Below, piece after piece: positions 29,263 to 37,401 of a DNA stretch of 37,401 nucleotides (the first letter of the stretch is position 1; every line of letters begins with the position of its first letter). The DNA comes from Chlorobiales bacterium (GTDB lineage Bacteria > Bacteroidota > Chlorobiia > Chlorobiales > JACMJS01): contig JACMJS010000079.1 of the NCBI GenBank assembly GCA_014380515.1, forward strand, positions 1 through 37,401. The letters are read 5' to 3'. The notes below the pieces were generated by a model that saw nothing but the letters and a program-made list of their open reading frames with translations, was not told where the DNA came from and searched no databases. The position numbers were made by a program, and so were the translations under genes.

Positions 29263-30990
29263 TTAGTCGGCAAAAATATCTGCACTTTTTTTCTTGCCGT
29301 CCGTCTGAAACGGCGGCTTGGGCAAGGCCGGTTCGGGTGCCGCCGCGGTGGGTTCATCGGCAAAGAGCGTGCTCGGCTGCAATGTCGCTTCGGCGGCGAT
29401 AGGCAGTTCGATTTTGAATGCCGTGCCTTCACCCACGGTGCTGGTTACGGAAATCTTGCCGCCGTGCTGCGCGATGATTTTATAGGCGATTGAAAGTCCA
29501 AGCCCCGTGCCTTTGCCGACGGGTTTCGTCGTAAAGAACGGCTCGAAGATTTTTTTCAGATTTTCCGGCGCGATGCCGTGGCCGTTGTCCGAAACTTCAA
29601 TCACTACGCGGTCGCCGTCGGTTGTGGTCGTCAGCGACGTCGCAATCGTGATGCGTCCGCGGGTGCCTGCCTTTTCAGTGCCGGTGCGGTCGCTGGCTTG
29701 TGCGGCGTTCGTGATGAGGTTGAGAAAAACTTGGTTGAGCTTGGCCGGATAACATTTGACGAGCGGCAAATCGCCATAGTACTTGACGACATCAATGCGG
29801 TGCTTGAGCAAGTTGCCCGCAATTTTCAGCGACGAATCAAGCCCCGAGTTGAGGTCGGCTTTTTTCATATCGGCTTCGTCGAGCCGCGAGAAATCTTTGA
29901 GGTTGAGGATCAAATCTTTGATGCGGTCGATGCCATCGATGGATTCGCGGAAACGGTCTTGAGCCAAATCATAAAAAGCAGCGTCGGCGTCGGCGAGCAT
30001 CGCTTCGTTATCTGCGACTTTGGCGGCAAGCGCGTCGTAGTCGCCGGTGGTCAGCAAGTGCTGCATCGTGCGGAAGGAATCGATCAGCGTTTTCATTTCC
30101 GTGTGCAGTTCGCCAAGTTCGGCCACGTTGCTGCGGACGTAGCCGAGCGGCGTGTTGATCTCATGCGCGAGACCTGCCACCATTTGCCCGAGCGACGCCA
30201 TCTTTTCGGATTGCACCAATTGATCTTGCGTCGAAGTCAGGGTAGAAAGCGTTTCCTCCAGCCGCGTGTTTTTCCGCGTGAGTTCCATCTGCTTGCGCCG
30301 CAATTCCAGCCGGGCGGCAACTTCGGCGGCGAGCGTTCGCAGCGATTCCTTTTGCATCTCCGAAAGCTGTTGCGGTTCGGGACTGATCACGCACAGCGTA
30401 CCGAGATTGTAACCGTCGGCGTTGGTCAGCGGCGCACCGGCGTAGAAGCGGATGTGCATGTCGCCGGTTACCAGCGGATTGGCGACGAAGCGCGGATCGT
30501 TGAGGGCGTTGGGAATTTCGAACACTTTCTCCTCCATAATCGCGTGCTGACAAAAGGAAATGTCGCGCGGCGTTTCGGTGGCGTCCGTACCGACTTTGGA
30601 TTTGAACCATTGCCGGTCTCCGTCAATCAGGCTCATCAGCGCAACGGGCGTACCGCAAATTTGCGAGGCCAGTTTCGTCAGCGCATCAAATTCGGCTTCG
30701 GCCAAAGTGTCCATCACGTTGTAACTTTCAAGCGCGGCCAGTCGCTCGGTTTCATTGGCCGGAACCGGCAACGGATCGGTGGAAGGCAATACTACCGGTG
30801 GAACTACGGGGGATTGAACGGCCTGAGGCGATGATTGAGGCGAAGGCCTAGCGGCCTCGGCGGAAAGCGATGCCGCGGCCAGAGGGCGGCTTTCGGTAAC
30901 GGCGGAATCAACGGCGGATTTTTTGGCGAAGAAGTTTTTGAGAGGAGCGAGCCACGGTGTCGATAAAAAGGCCATGCGGAATCGGTTCAT
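29263..30990 (-). CDS. GAF-domain sensor histidine kinase
   Basis: 575 residues, ATG at 30990 (Met6 is an alternative). A Pro/Ala/Ser-rich low-complexity stretch (35-80) precedes a GAF domain (about 95-235; [31 protein letters not shown]). A coiled segment follows, then HisKA with His276 in [11 protein letters not shown], then HATPase_c ([30 protein letters not shown]). No membrane span: a soluble sensor, ligand unknown. The core differs from the five HDLKNP-type kinases in this window, so it belongs to another subfamily. The C-terminal tail is Pro/Ala-rich. It is the upstream half of a kinase-regulator pair with the double-receiver gene at 28226. Confidence 0.9.
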   Translation of the reverse strand: MNRFRMAFLSTPWLAPLKNFFAKKSAVDSAVTESRPLAAASLSAEAARPSPQSSPQAVQSPVVPPVVLPSTDPLPVPANETERLAALESYNVMDTLAEAEFDALTKLASQICGTPVALMSLIDGDRQWFKSKVGTDATETPRDISFCQHAIMEEKVFEIPNALNDPRFVANPLVTGDMHIRFYAGAPLTNADGYNLGTLCVISPEPQQLSEMQKESLRTLAAEVAARLELRRKQMELTRKNTRLEETLSTLTSTQDQLVQSEKMASLGQMVAGLAHEINTPLGYVRSNVAELGELHTEMKTLIDSFRTMQHLLTTGDYDALAAKVADNEAMLADADAAFYDLAQDRFRESIDGIDRIKDLILNLKDFSRLDEADMKKADLNSGLDSSLKIAGNLLKHRIDVVKYYGDLPLVKCYPAKLNQVFLNLITNAAQASDRTGTEKAGTRGRITIATSLTTTTDGDRVVIEVSDNGHGIAPENLKKIFEPFFTTKPVGKGTGLGLSIAYKIIAQHGGKISVTSTVGEGTAFKIELPIAAEATLQPSTLFADEPTAAAPEPALPKPPFQTDGKKKSADIFAD

Positions 30991-31332
30991 GTTAGATTTG
31001 ACACAAGGGGGCTAAGGCTGCAAGCAACAATTAGAATGCCAAAGCGTTTCAACCCGGACCTTAAAATCAATCTTCGACATAAGACATGGCGTTACAGGCG
31101 GCTGTGCGCTTCACTTACACGGAATAAACCGTATCGTTATTCATCAGGATGGTCTTGCCGTGAGGGCGCAACATGCTACTTTTCGTGGGATGCCGCCGTT
31201 ACTTTTCACCTCAAAGGTTACGAGAGGTAACGGCAGCCTGATGCCACCATTGTCGCAACGCCCAACATATCGTGTTTCCACAATTTTCTCGGAATCGTTT
31301 TCACTTCAAATTCAAACCAACTTCATAAAACC
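30991..31332. other. Intergenic region between divergent genes, no gene seen
   Basis: 342 nt. A 64-codon frame at 31036 has no recognisable features and is probably chance. TAGATTTG at 30993-31000 fits a plus-strand -7 box but lacks a -33 partner and overlaps the kinase start. An inverted repeat GCCGTTAC (31195-31202) / GTAACGGC (31227-31234) with a 24-nt spacer lies about 100 nt before the enoyl-CoA hydratase and could be an operator. Confidence 0.4.
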
Positions 31333-32112
31333 ATGACATACAAGAACATCATCGTCCGCCGTGAAGCCGCGGATAAAATCGCGGTCGTGCAACTCAATCG
31401 TCCCGAAGTGCTCAACGCCCTAAACCTTGAATTGATGACGGAACTGATCGAGGCATTGGAAGGACTCGATAAAGATGCGGAAGTAAATTGCATCGTGCTG
31501 ACGGGCAACGAAAAAGCTTTCGCCGCCGGTGCGGACATCAAGGAAATGTCGGGCGAGAGTGCGGTCGGGATGCTGATGCGCGATCAATTTGAAAAGTGGA
31601 ATAAAATCCGGGCGTTGAAGAAGCCCGTCGTTGCGGCGGTGTCGGGCTTCGCGCTCGGCGGCGGCTGCGAACTCGTCATGCTCTGCGACATCATCATCGC
31701 CAGCGAGACGGCGAAGTTCGGCCAACCGGAAATCAACATCGGCGTCATTCCGGGTGCGGGCGGCACACAAAGACTCACCCGCGCGATTGGCAAAGTCCGC
31801 GCGATGGAACTGATCCTGACCGGAAGATTTATCGACGCCGAAGAAGCGTTGCGGCTCGGCCTGATCAACCGTATTCTGCCGGTAGAATTTTATTTGAGCG
31901 AGGCGTTGAAACTCGCCAAAGACATTGCATCCAAGCCGCCCGTCGCCGTGCGCTTGGCGAAAGAATCCGTGCTGAAAGTCTATGACGGAAGCTTGGATGA
32001 CGGCCTCGATTTCGAACGTAAAAATTTCTATTTGCTCTTCGCCACCGACGACATGCGCGAAGGCATGACGGCTTTCACCGAGAAACGCAAACCCGTCTGG
32101 ACGGGACGCTGA
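31333..32112 (+). CDS. Enoyl-CoA hydratase
   Basis: 259 residues, the normal length for a crotonase. Both acid/base glutamates of true hydratases are present: Glu113 in GGGCELVM and Glu133 in GQPEINIG. The oxyanion-hole segments AFAAGADIKEM and the GGG loop, and the family signature GVIPGAGGTQRL, are intact. It should hydrate short-chain 2-enoyl-CoA to 3-hydroxyacyl-CoA in beta-oxidation or butyryl-CoA-type metabolism. No other fatty-acid gene lies beside it. Cytosolic. No Shine-Dalgarno is evident. Paralogs of this fold vary in substrate, so chain length is not assigned. Confidence 0.92.
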   Translation: MTYKNIIVRREAADKIAVVQLNRPEVLNALNLELMTELIEALEGLDKDAEVNCIVLTGNEKAFAAGADIKEMSGESAVGMLMRDQFEKWNKIRALKKPVVAAVSGFALGGGCELVMLCDIIIASETAKFGQPEINIGVIPGAGGTQRLTRAIGKVRAMELILTGRFIDAEEALRLGLINRILPVEFYLSEALKLAKDIASKPPVAVRLAKESVLKVYDGSLDDGLDFERKNFYLLFATDDMREGMTAFTEKRKPVWTGR

Positions 32113-32199
32113 TTTGAAAAAGGCTTGCGGCAGCCCGTAAATAAAGGCGCGAACCGCAGGTATTTGCCCCGTCAAAAGATGAATCCGCGTCGCCGGTGC

Positions 32200-32207
32200 T
32201 ATATTTG
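32200..32207 (+). promoter_or_regulatory. -7 box of the 6-TM histidine kinase gene
   Basis: TATATTTG matches TAnnTTTG exactly, with no good -33 element. It would put the transcription start near 32214, which rules out the GTG at 32196 as the translation start and supports the ATG at 32253. Confidence 0.45.
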
Positions 32208-32252
32208 GCTCAGAGATTTAGTGAACACTTGAACGGCTTCCCCCAAGAACAG

Positions 32253-33842
32253 ATGATTGACACCGTGTTTCAACGCTTGCAGCAATCGTGGCGGCGGGCG
32301 ACGCTTGCGTCGCTCGAAGCTTCCTACCGCGCGGGTTTTCTGGCGGAACTGGCCGTGAGCAATCTGGCTCGCGGCCGGGTGTTTTCGTTGTTGCTCGCCC
32401 TGCTGCACCTCCCGCTCGTCTATCTCGATCTTCAGCGCGTTAATCCCTCGCAAGGCTACACGTATCTTTTTTATATGCACCTTGCCGTGATCGGCGGGTG
32501 CGCGGTGCTCGCCGCACTGACATGGCTCGCAAGGCCGAAGTCCGTCAAGGAAATAACGGCGTGGCATCAAACGCTCGGCGTACTTTGCGGCGCGGTTTTA
32601 CTTTTATGGACGGCGGGCGTTTCCATCGTCGATCAATTCATTCACGGCGAAATTACGGTCTACATCATCGGCGCATTCGGCATTGCGATTGCATTTCTCT
32701 ACCGCACACGCACCAGTTTCATACTCTACTTCGTTTCGTATCTCGTGCTCATTGTTGGGTTGATGCAAGTGCAAGCCGACCCTGATAAACTGACCGGCAA
32801 CCTCACCAACGCCACCGCACTTGCGGTGCTTGCTTTTATTCTTTCGCGCGTGGTATTTGTCGGACAAATGCAAAGTTACTATACCCGCAAGCGCGAAGAG
32901 GATTTGCGCATCGTCGTCGAAGAACAGGCGATGCACTTGCTCCGCGAAAACGAACGCGCCGAAATCGCGCTAAAAAAATCGGGACAGTTGAACGACGATC
33001 TTGAAGCGAGCAATCTTGCCCTGCGTGAAGCCAACGAATTGAAATCCGAACTGCTCTCCATCGCCGCGCACGATTTAAAGAATCCGTTGCAAACCATCAT
33101 GGGCTTTGCTGAACTCTTGATCTCCGAACCCGGCGCGTCGTCCGCGACACGCAAGAAACTCGGCGTCATTTCGGAATCATCGAACCGGATGCTTTCGCTG
33201 ATCAACGAACTGCTGATGAACTCCGCCCTCGACAGCGGTAAAATCGAACTCAACAAATCGGAAATTTATCTTGAGCGGTTGGTCGGATTCATCGCGCTGG
33301 GGCAAGAGCAACTCGCGTCGCGCAAGAATCAAAAAATTATTCTTCAGGCCGATAACGCCTGCATGGTTCATGGCGACGAAAGCCGTCTCCGCGAAGTCAT
33401 TGAAAATCTTGTGAGCAACGCGATCAAGTATTCGCCGCACGGTAAAACGATTTGGGTCAAGGTTGAAAAAGGGATGAGGGATGCGATTGAGCCTGCCGAA
33501 ATGAATTTCGGGGGAAGGATGAAAAAAGAAAATGAAGAAAATGAACTTCATTCTTCATCCTTTATTCGCGTGAGCGTGCGCGATGAAGGCCCCGGGCTGA
33601 CGGACTTGGACAAGCAAAAAATCTTCGGCAAGTTTCAACGCCTCTCGCCGCGTCCGACGGGCGGCGAAAGTTCATCAGGACTTGGCCTCGCCATCGTCAA
33701 GCAATTGGTCGACTTGCACGGCGGCCATGTCCGCGTCGAAAGCGAGTGGGGCAAAGGCTGCACCTTCATCGTCGATCTGCCCGCACTGCGTCCCCTCATC
33801 GCCGCCGAAACCGCGAAGCAATCCGCATCGCCCGCCGCATAA
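32253..33842 (+). CDS. Histidine kinase 5 with six-TM sensor
   Basis: 529 residues from the ATG at 32253 (a GTG at 32196 overlaps the likely promoter). Six hydrophobic spans lie between about 40 and 210 (for example FSLLLALLHLPLVYLDL, LGVLCGAVLLLWTAGVSIV). A coiled linker follows, then HisKA with His273 in AAHDLKNPLQT, and HATPase_c with VSNAIKYSPHG, VRDEGPGL and ESSSGLGLA. The catalytic core is the same family as the four TPR kinases at 15378-23973, but the sensor is a membrane bundle. A 27-residue extra segment in the ATP-binding domain (about 405-438) shares sequence with that of kinase 1. No receiver domain or adjacent regulator. A different N-terminus on the same core indicates domain shuffling. 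Confidence 0.9.
   Translation: MIDTVFQRLQQSWRRATLASLEASYRAGFLAELAVSNLARGRVFSLLLALLHLPLVYLDLQRVNPSQGYTYLFYMHLAVIGGCAVLAALTWLARPKSVKEITAWHQTLGVLCGAVLLLWTAGVSIVDQFIHGEITVYIIGAFGIAIAFLYRTRTSFILYFVSYLVLIVGLMQVQADPDKLTGNLTNATALAVLAFILSRVVFVGQMQSYYTRKREEDLRIVVEEQAMHLLRENERAEIALKKSGQLNDDLEASNLALREANELKSELLSIAAHDLKNPLQTIMGFAELLISEPGASSATRKKLGVISESSNRMLSLINELLMNSALDSGKIELNKSEIYLERLVGFIALGQEQLASRKNQKIILQADNACMVHGDESRLREVIENLVSNAIKYSPHGKTIWVKVEKGMRDAIEPAEMNFGGRMKKENEENELHSSSFIRVSVRDEGPGLTDLDKQKIFGKFQRLSPRPTGGESSSGLGLAIVKQLVDLHGGHVRVESEWGKGCTFIVDLPALRPLIAAETAKQSASPAA
33466..33568. repeat. Repeat-derived insertion inside histidine kinase 5
   Basis: AAAAAGGGATGAGGGATG at the left and TTCATTCTTCATCCTTT at the right form an imperfect inverted repeat around a purine-rich run containing ATGAAAAAAGAAAATGAAGA. 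All is in frame within the ATP-binding domain. It is homologous to the segment at 17241-17314. Confidence 0.5.
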
Positions 33843-33904
33843 CTAACTCCCCCTCGCCCCCTCATCCGAAATTTATTTCGGCAAGCTCAATAGAGGGAAT
33901 GTAT

Positions 33905-34024
33905 AGCGAGCCTGACGAGCTATTGCTCGTGGGGACGGGGGGCGACCCATAGCATCCCGCACTGACAACCCTATGTCAGCAGTCTTCGAAAAGATATTTC
34001 ATTATTTGACATAGTAACCGGCAT
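33905..34024. repeat. Intergenic palindromes before uvrB
   Basis: AGCGAGCCTGACGAGC-TATT-GCTCGT (33905-33930) contains the hairpin ACGAGC/GCTCGT and resembles 36831-36856 (AGCGAACTTGATGAGC-TAAC-GCTC). A separate perfect inverted repeat CTATGTCA (33971-33978) / TGACATAG (34017-34024) lies 90 nt before uvrB and could be an operator; it does not match a LexA box I recognise. Confidence 0.5.
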
Positions 34025-34114
34025 GAAACCATCGCAGCCTTTTTTATATTCCCCGCTCGATTCCTTCTGCATTAGTGCAACCCTGTTATTTCAAAACTCA
34101 AACTTGACATCTCG

Positions 34115-36166
34115 ATGATTACCGGCAGAGAAAAATTTGAAGTCGTTAGTGAATATCAACCGACGGGCGATCAGCCCAAAGCCATCGCCGAACTGACCGA
34201 AGGCATCTTGCGCGGCGATAAATATCAAACCTTGCTCGGCGTAACCGGCAGCGGCAAAACTTTTACGATGTCGCACGCGATTGCCAACGCGGGTAAACCC
34301 ACGCTCGTCATCAGCCACAACAAAACCTTGGCCGCCCAACTTTACGGCGAGTTCAAACAGTTTTTCCCCAACAACGCCGTCGAATACTTTATCAGTTACT
34401 ACGATTTCTATCAGCCCGAAGCCTATATCCCCACGACGGATAAATACATCGCCAAAGATTTTCGCATCAACGACGAGATCGACCGCTTGCGATTGAAAGC
34501 AACCAGTTCGCTTTTGTCGGGACGCAAAGACGTCATCATCGTCAGCAGCGTCTCGTGCATTTATGGTATCGGCTCGCCCGATGAATACGCCGCGCAGATG
34601 ATCATGCTCGAAACCGGCATGGAAAAATCGCGCAAGCAATTACTGAACGAACTTGTCTCAATCCACTATCTGCGCAACGACATGGATTTTACCCGCGGCA
34701 AGTTTCGCGTCCGCGGCGACATTGTAGACATCGTTCCGGCCTACGAACAGTTCGGCGTTCGCGTGGAATTTTTCGGCGATCAAATCGAAAAAATTTCGCA
34801 GTTCAAATTGGAATCGGGCGCGACCACCGACGTGATTCCAAACATCACCATCTATCCCGCCAAACACTTCGTGGCGATGGAAGAAAATTTACACCGCGCG
34901 ATCAAGTCCATTCAGAAAGAACTTTACTGGCGGCTCGGCGTCTTGCGCGATGAAGGCAAATACCTTGAAGCGCAGCGTCTCGAAGAACGCACGAAGTATG
35001 ACATCGAAATGATCCGCGAACTTGGCTACTGTTCCGGCATCGAAAACTATTCGCGGCATCTCTCGCAACGCAAAGAAGGCGAGCGACCCTCTTGTTTGCT
35101 CGACTACTTCCCGAAAGATTTCTTGCTCGTGATGGATGAATCGCACGTCTCGTTGCCGCAAATCCGCGCGATGTATTCCGGCGACCGTTCGCGCAAAATG
35201 GTTTTGGTCGAACATGGTTTCCGTCTGCCGTCCGCACTCGACAACCGTCCGCTGAAGTCCGAAGAGTTCGATAATCTCACCCCGCAAGTCGTGTATGTCA
35301 GTGCGACGCCCGGGCCGGTGGAATTAGAGCGTTCCGGCGGCGTGATCGTCGAGCAACTCATCCGCCCGACGGGCTTGCTCGACCCGCAGATCGAAGTGCG
35401 TCCGGTAAAAAATCAGATCGATGATTTGCTGGAGGAAATCCGCAAGCGCACCGCGATGGGCGACAAATGTTTGGTGATGACTTTAACCAAACGCATGTCG
35501 GAAGATTTGCAGGACTACTTGGAAAAGCTCGGCGTCCGCAGTCAGTATTTGCATTCGGAAATCAAAGCGCTCGACCGCGTGCAAATCCTGCGCGACTTGC
35601 GGATGAACGAATTCGATGTGCTCGTCGGGGTGAACTTGCTCCGCGAAGGCATTGACTTGCCGGAAGTTTCGCTCGTCGCCATTCTCGATGCGGATAAAGA
35701 AGGATTCCTCCGCGACCGGCGTTCGCTCTTTCAAATCTCAGGACGTGCGGCTCGAAACGTGCGCGGCCTCGTGGTGTTCTACGCCGATAAAATGACGGAC
35801 TCGATGAAAGTCGTCATTGAAGAAACCGGAAGGCGGCGCGGGGTTCAGGAAGCGTATAATGAAGCCAACGGGATTACGCCGCGAACGATCCAGAAGTCGA
35901 TGGCGCAAGTGATCACCTCAACGAGCGTCGCCGACGCCGGTCAGCGGCTGCACCGCGACCGGGCGCGGATGGCGGGCAGCGCGGAGAACAAACTTTCGGC
36001 GATCATCGGACAGATGACCGCGGAAGATAAAATGCAGATGATGGCCGAGATGCAGGCGGAGATGGACGCGGCGTCGGAGCAGATGGAATATGAAAAAGCC
36101 GGATACCTGCGCGATGAAATTCTGCGTCTGCAAAAATCCATCGAAGAAACCGAACCAACGAAATGA
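34115..36166 (+). CDS. uvrB: UvrB, excinuclease ABC subunit B
   Basis: 683 residues, the usual length. Motif [11 protein letters not shown] near 45-55, the beta-hairpin damage-verification segment ([19 protein letters not shown], about 90-110), DESH motif II, the domain around MYSGDRSRK, helicase motifs V-VI ([17 protein letters not shown] type; QISGRAARN), and a C-terminal UVR domain ([25 protein letters not shown]) that contacts UvrC. With UvrA it locates bulky DNA lesions and with UvrC makes the dual incision of nucleotide excision repair. uvrA and uvrC are not in the window. A small TPR gene follows 39 nt downstream and may be cotranscribed. Confidence 0.98.
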   Translation: MITGREKFEVVSEYQPTGDQPKAIAELTEGILRGDKYQTLLGVTGSGKTFTMSHAIANAGKPTLVISHNKTLAAQLYGEFKQFFPNNAVEYFISYYDFYQPEAYIPTTDKYIAKDFRINDEIDRLRLKATSSLLSGRKDVIIVSSVSCIYGIGSPDEYAAQMIMLETGMEKSRKQLLNELVSIHYLRNDMDFTRGKFRVRGDIVDIVPAYEQFGVRVEFFGDQIEKISQFKLESGATTDVIPNITIYPAKHFVAMEENLHRAIKSIQKELYWRLGVLRDEGKYLEAQRLEERTKYDIEMIRELGYCSGIENYSRHLSQRKEGERPSCLLDYFPKDFLLVMDESHVSLPQIRAMYSGDRSRKMVLVEHGFRLPSALDNRPLKSEEFDNLTPQVVYVSATPGPVELERSGGVIVEQLIRPTGLLDPQIEVRPVKNQIDDLLEEIRKRTAMGDKCLVMTLTKRMSEDLQDYLEKLGVRSQYLHSEIKALDRVQILRDLRMNEFDVLVGVNLLREGIDLPEVSLVAILDADKEGFLRDRRSLFQISGRAARNVRGLVVFYADKMTDSMKVVIEETGRRRGVQEAYNEANGITPRTIQKSMAQVITSTSVADAGQRLHRDRARMAGSAENKLSAIIGQMTAEDKMQMMAEMQAEMDAASEQMEYEKAGYLRDEILRLQKSIEETEPTK

Positions 36167-36205
36167 TCGGGAAATAATTTTAAACCACAACCTTAATTAA
36201 AACCA

Positions 36206-36814
36206 ATGCCTGAAACCTTAGAAGCCTCTGAACCCGGCGCCTCTGCCGAAGAACCACGGCGCACGATTCCTGAATTGGATGCCGCGATCATGGCCGATCC
36301 GAAAGACGTCAAAGCGTATTTCGAACGCGGTCTGTTGAAAGCCGAAGCCCAACTGACCGGCGAAGCCATCGATGATCTTTCAAAAGCCATCGAGCTGAAG
36401 CCGGATTTGATCGAAGCCTACAGTGCCCGCGGCTTGGAACTGTTGTATCGCGGCGAACTCGCCGATTCACTCCGCGATTTCAGCACCGTCCATAAAGCCG
36501 CACAGGCCATGGGCATGAGCGACGTCGCAACGCTTTTCAATCTCGGTCTCGTCTATTCGCAGATGCCGGGCAAATACAAAGAGACGTTTCATTACTTCGA
36601 AAAAGCGATCAAAAACAATCGCGGGTTGCTCGTCAACTATTACAAGTCCGGCGGGGACGATCCGACCGTAGCACGCCTGATGACGCTGCTTGAGAACACG
36701 CTCGCCAAACTTTCGGACGATCTGGCCGCCAATCCGAAAAACTTTTACATCAAACAACTCTACGATTTCTTAAATGAAATCCAAACGCAGGCGAAAGCGG
36801 CCGCGGGGAAATAA
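36206..36814 (+). CDS. Small TPR-repeat protein
   Basis: 202 residues, no signal peptide or membrane span. About three TPR units are visible: AYFERGLLKAEAQLTGEAIDDL followed by SKAIELKPDL, AYSARGLELLYRGELADSL, and ATLFNLGLVYSQMPGKYKE followed by TFHYFEKAI. The C-terminal third is helical. TPRs bind proteins or peptides; no partner can be named. Its position 39 nt after uvrB suggests cotranscription, not necessarily a shared function. Confidence 0.82.
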   Translation: MPETLEASEPGASAEEPRRTIPELDAAIMADPKDVKAYFERGLLKAEAQLTGEAIDDLSKAIELKPDLIEAYSARGLELLYRGELADSLRDFSTVHKAAQAMGMSDVATLFNLGLVYSQMPGKYKETFHYFEKAIKNNRGLLVNYYKSGGDDPTVARLMTLLENTLAKLSDDLAANPKNFYIKQLYDFLNEIQTQAKAAAGK

Positions 36815-36822
36815 TCACCGGA

Positions 36823-36896
36823 GGGGCGACAGCGAACTTGATGAGCTAACGCTCAATGTCGTCGCCCGTCTTCAGGGCAACCACAAGGGATTGCCC
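36823..36896. repeat. Intergenic palindromic repeat, GAGC-N4-GCTC family
   Basis: GGGGCGAC (36823-36830) pairs with GTCGCCC (36861-36867), enclosing TGAGC-TAAC-GCTCA. A second hairpin GGGCAA/TTGCCC (36875-36880 / 36891-36896) follows at once. It is related to 33905-33930 and, by its core, to 1940-1951. Confidence 0.6.
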
Positions 36897-36932
36897 CTAC
36901 ATCGCATAAAAAACGTTTGTGTAAAAAAACAG

Positions 36933-36960
36933 AAAAGGGCGACACAACGGTCGCCCTTTT
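36933..36960. terminator. Bidirectional terminator between convergent genes
   Basis: AAAAGGGCGAC (36933-36943) and GTCGCCCTTTT (36950-36960) form a perfect 11-bp stem with a 6-nt loop. T-rich runs follow in both directions. It ends the minus-strand receiver gene and probably also the uvrB-TPR unit. Confidence 0.88.
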
Positions 36961-36984
36961 TATTTCGATGATGCCTTGTAAAAC

Positions 36985-37401
36985 CTATTGCTTCTTGCGC
37001 AAGTCGCTGAGGGCTTTGAGTTTATCGAGTGTGCCTTGCGGCGCGGTCTCCGCCGAAGCGGGCGCGGGTGTTTCCGCAGCGGGCTTGGATGCCATCGCAC
37101 CAAGGCTTGCGTTACCGCGGCTTTTAAGCCCGCTATCGATGCGGCGCCGATATTCGGTGACGGCTTCGGCAAGTACTTCGCGCAGCGCTTTACCGTCCCA
37201 TGGCTTTTGGATGTAACGGAAAATTTGACCTTCGTTGATCAGTCGTACGATGTCTTCGACGTCGGTGTAAGCGGTCATTAAAATTTTCGGAACCATCGGG
37301 GTAACGTCTTGCGACTCGACCAAAAAATCCGCGCCTGATTTTTTCGGCATGCGTTGATCGCTGAGCACGACGGCGACGAACGCATCTTCGCGCAACACCG
37401 C
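36985..37401 (-). CDS. Response-regulator receiver protein, 5' end beyond the window
   Basis: Partial: the N-terminal part, including the acidic pair, lies past 37401. Visible are the phosphoacceptor region LSDQRMP, TAYTD (the conserved Thr), RLINEGQIFRYIQKPW (conserved Lys), and a Pro/Ala-rich tail (ASKPAAETPAPASAE) ending in KLKALSDLRKKQ. No output domain follows the receiver. It is of the same SDQRMP...KPW subfamily as receiver 1 at 28226-29164, which suggests paralogs. Confidence 0.85.
   Translation of the reverse strand, partial: AVLREDAFVAVVLSDQRMPKKSGADFLVESQDVTPMVPKILMTAYTDVEDIVRLINEGQIFRYIQKPWDGKALREVLAEAVTEYRRRIDSGLKSRGNASLGAMASKPAAETPAPASAETAPQGTLDKLKALSDLRKKQ

Noticed and set aside
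31036-31230. 64-codon frame upstream of enoyl-CoA hydratase
   Set aside because: No recognisable domain, signal or start context; composition looks intergenic.
32196-32252. GTG start for histidine kinase 5
   Set aside because: TATATTTG at 32200-32207 looks like its promoter; the added residues are not conserved-looking, and ATG 32253 is adequate.

Overview
The window looks like an ordinary chromosomal stretch from a moderately GC-rich bacterium of the Bacteroidota/Chlorobiota (FCB) group. The reasons are seen in the sequence. Several genes are preceded by the Bacteroidota-type promoter TTTG-N19/20-TAnnTTTG (clearest at 2011-2042 before tRNA-Arg and at 12231-12261 before the DEAD-box helicase). 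Most start codons lack a Shine-Dalgarno sequence. Intergenic gaps carry many small palindromic repeats. The phylum is an inference; no rRNA or species marker is present.

Layout, left to right. 55-1863 is a DhaL/DAK2 kinase fused to a DegV domain (fatty-acid-kinase FakA/FakB-like). It is followed by a palindromic repeat and a tRNA-Arg(CCG) with its own promoter. A minus-strand block (2231-13506) holds a membrane-anchored class III adenylate cyclase preceded by four 11-bp direct repeats resembling a Pho box, a 1930-residue alpha-2-macroglobulin-like protein, a DEAD-box RNA helicase with a long leader, a small secreted Ada-type zinc-ribbon protein, and a Rad52-family annealing protein. A plus-strand block (13813-23973) holds a secreted SnoaL/DUF4440 protein, adenosine deaminase, and four consecutive TPR-sensor histidine kinases. 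Then come a YfbK-like von Willebrand A lipoprotein, a GH13 alpha-glucan enzyme, a minus-strand GAF-histidine-kinase/double-receiver pair, an enoyl-CoA hydratase, a fifth histidine kinase of the same family with a 6-TM sensor, uvrB, a small TPR protein, and the C-terminal part of another receiver protein cut by the right edge.

How it fits together. The most distinctive theme is phosphorelay signalling. Six histidine kinases (four TPR-type in tandem, one 6-TM, one GAF) and two receiver proteins lie in about 22 kb, and the receivers show no recognisable output domain. The five paralogous kinases share an almost identical catalytic core, down to long identical DNA stretches, but differ in sensor part, cellular location and a variable insertion in the ATP-binding domain. 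Two of those insertions look derived from a dispersed GGATGA-type repeat. No CRISPR array, transposase, phage module or rRNA was seen.
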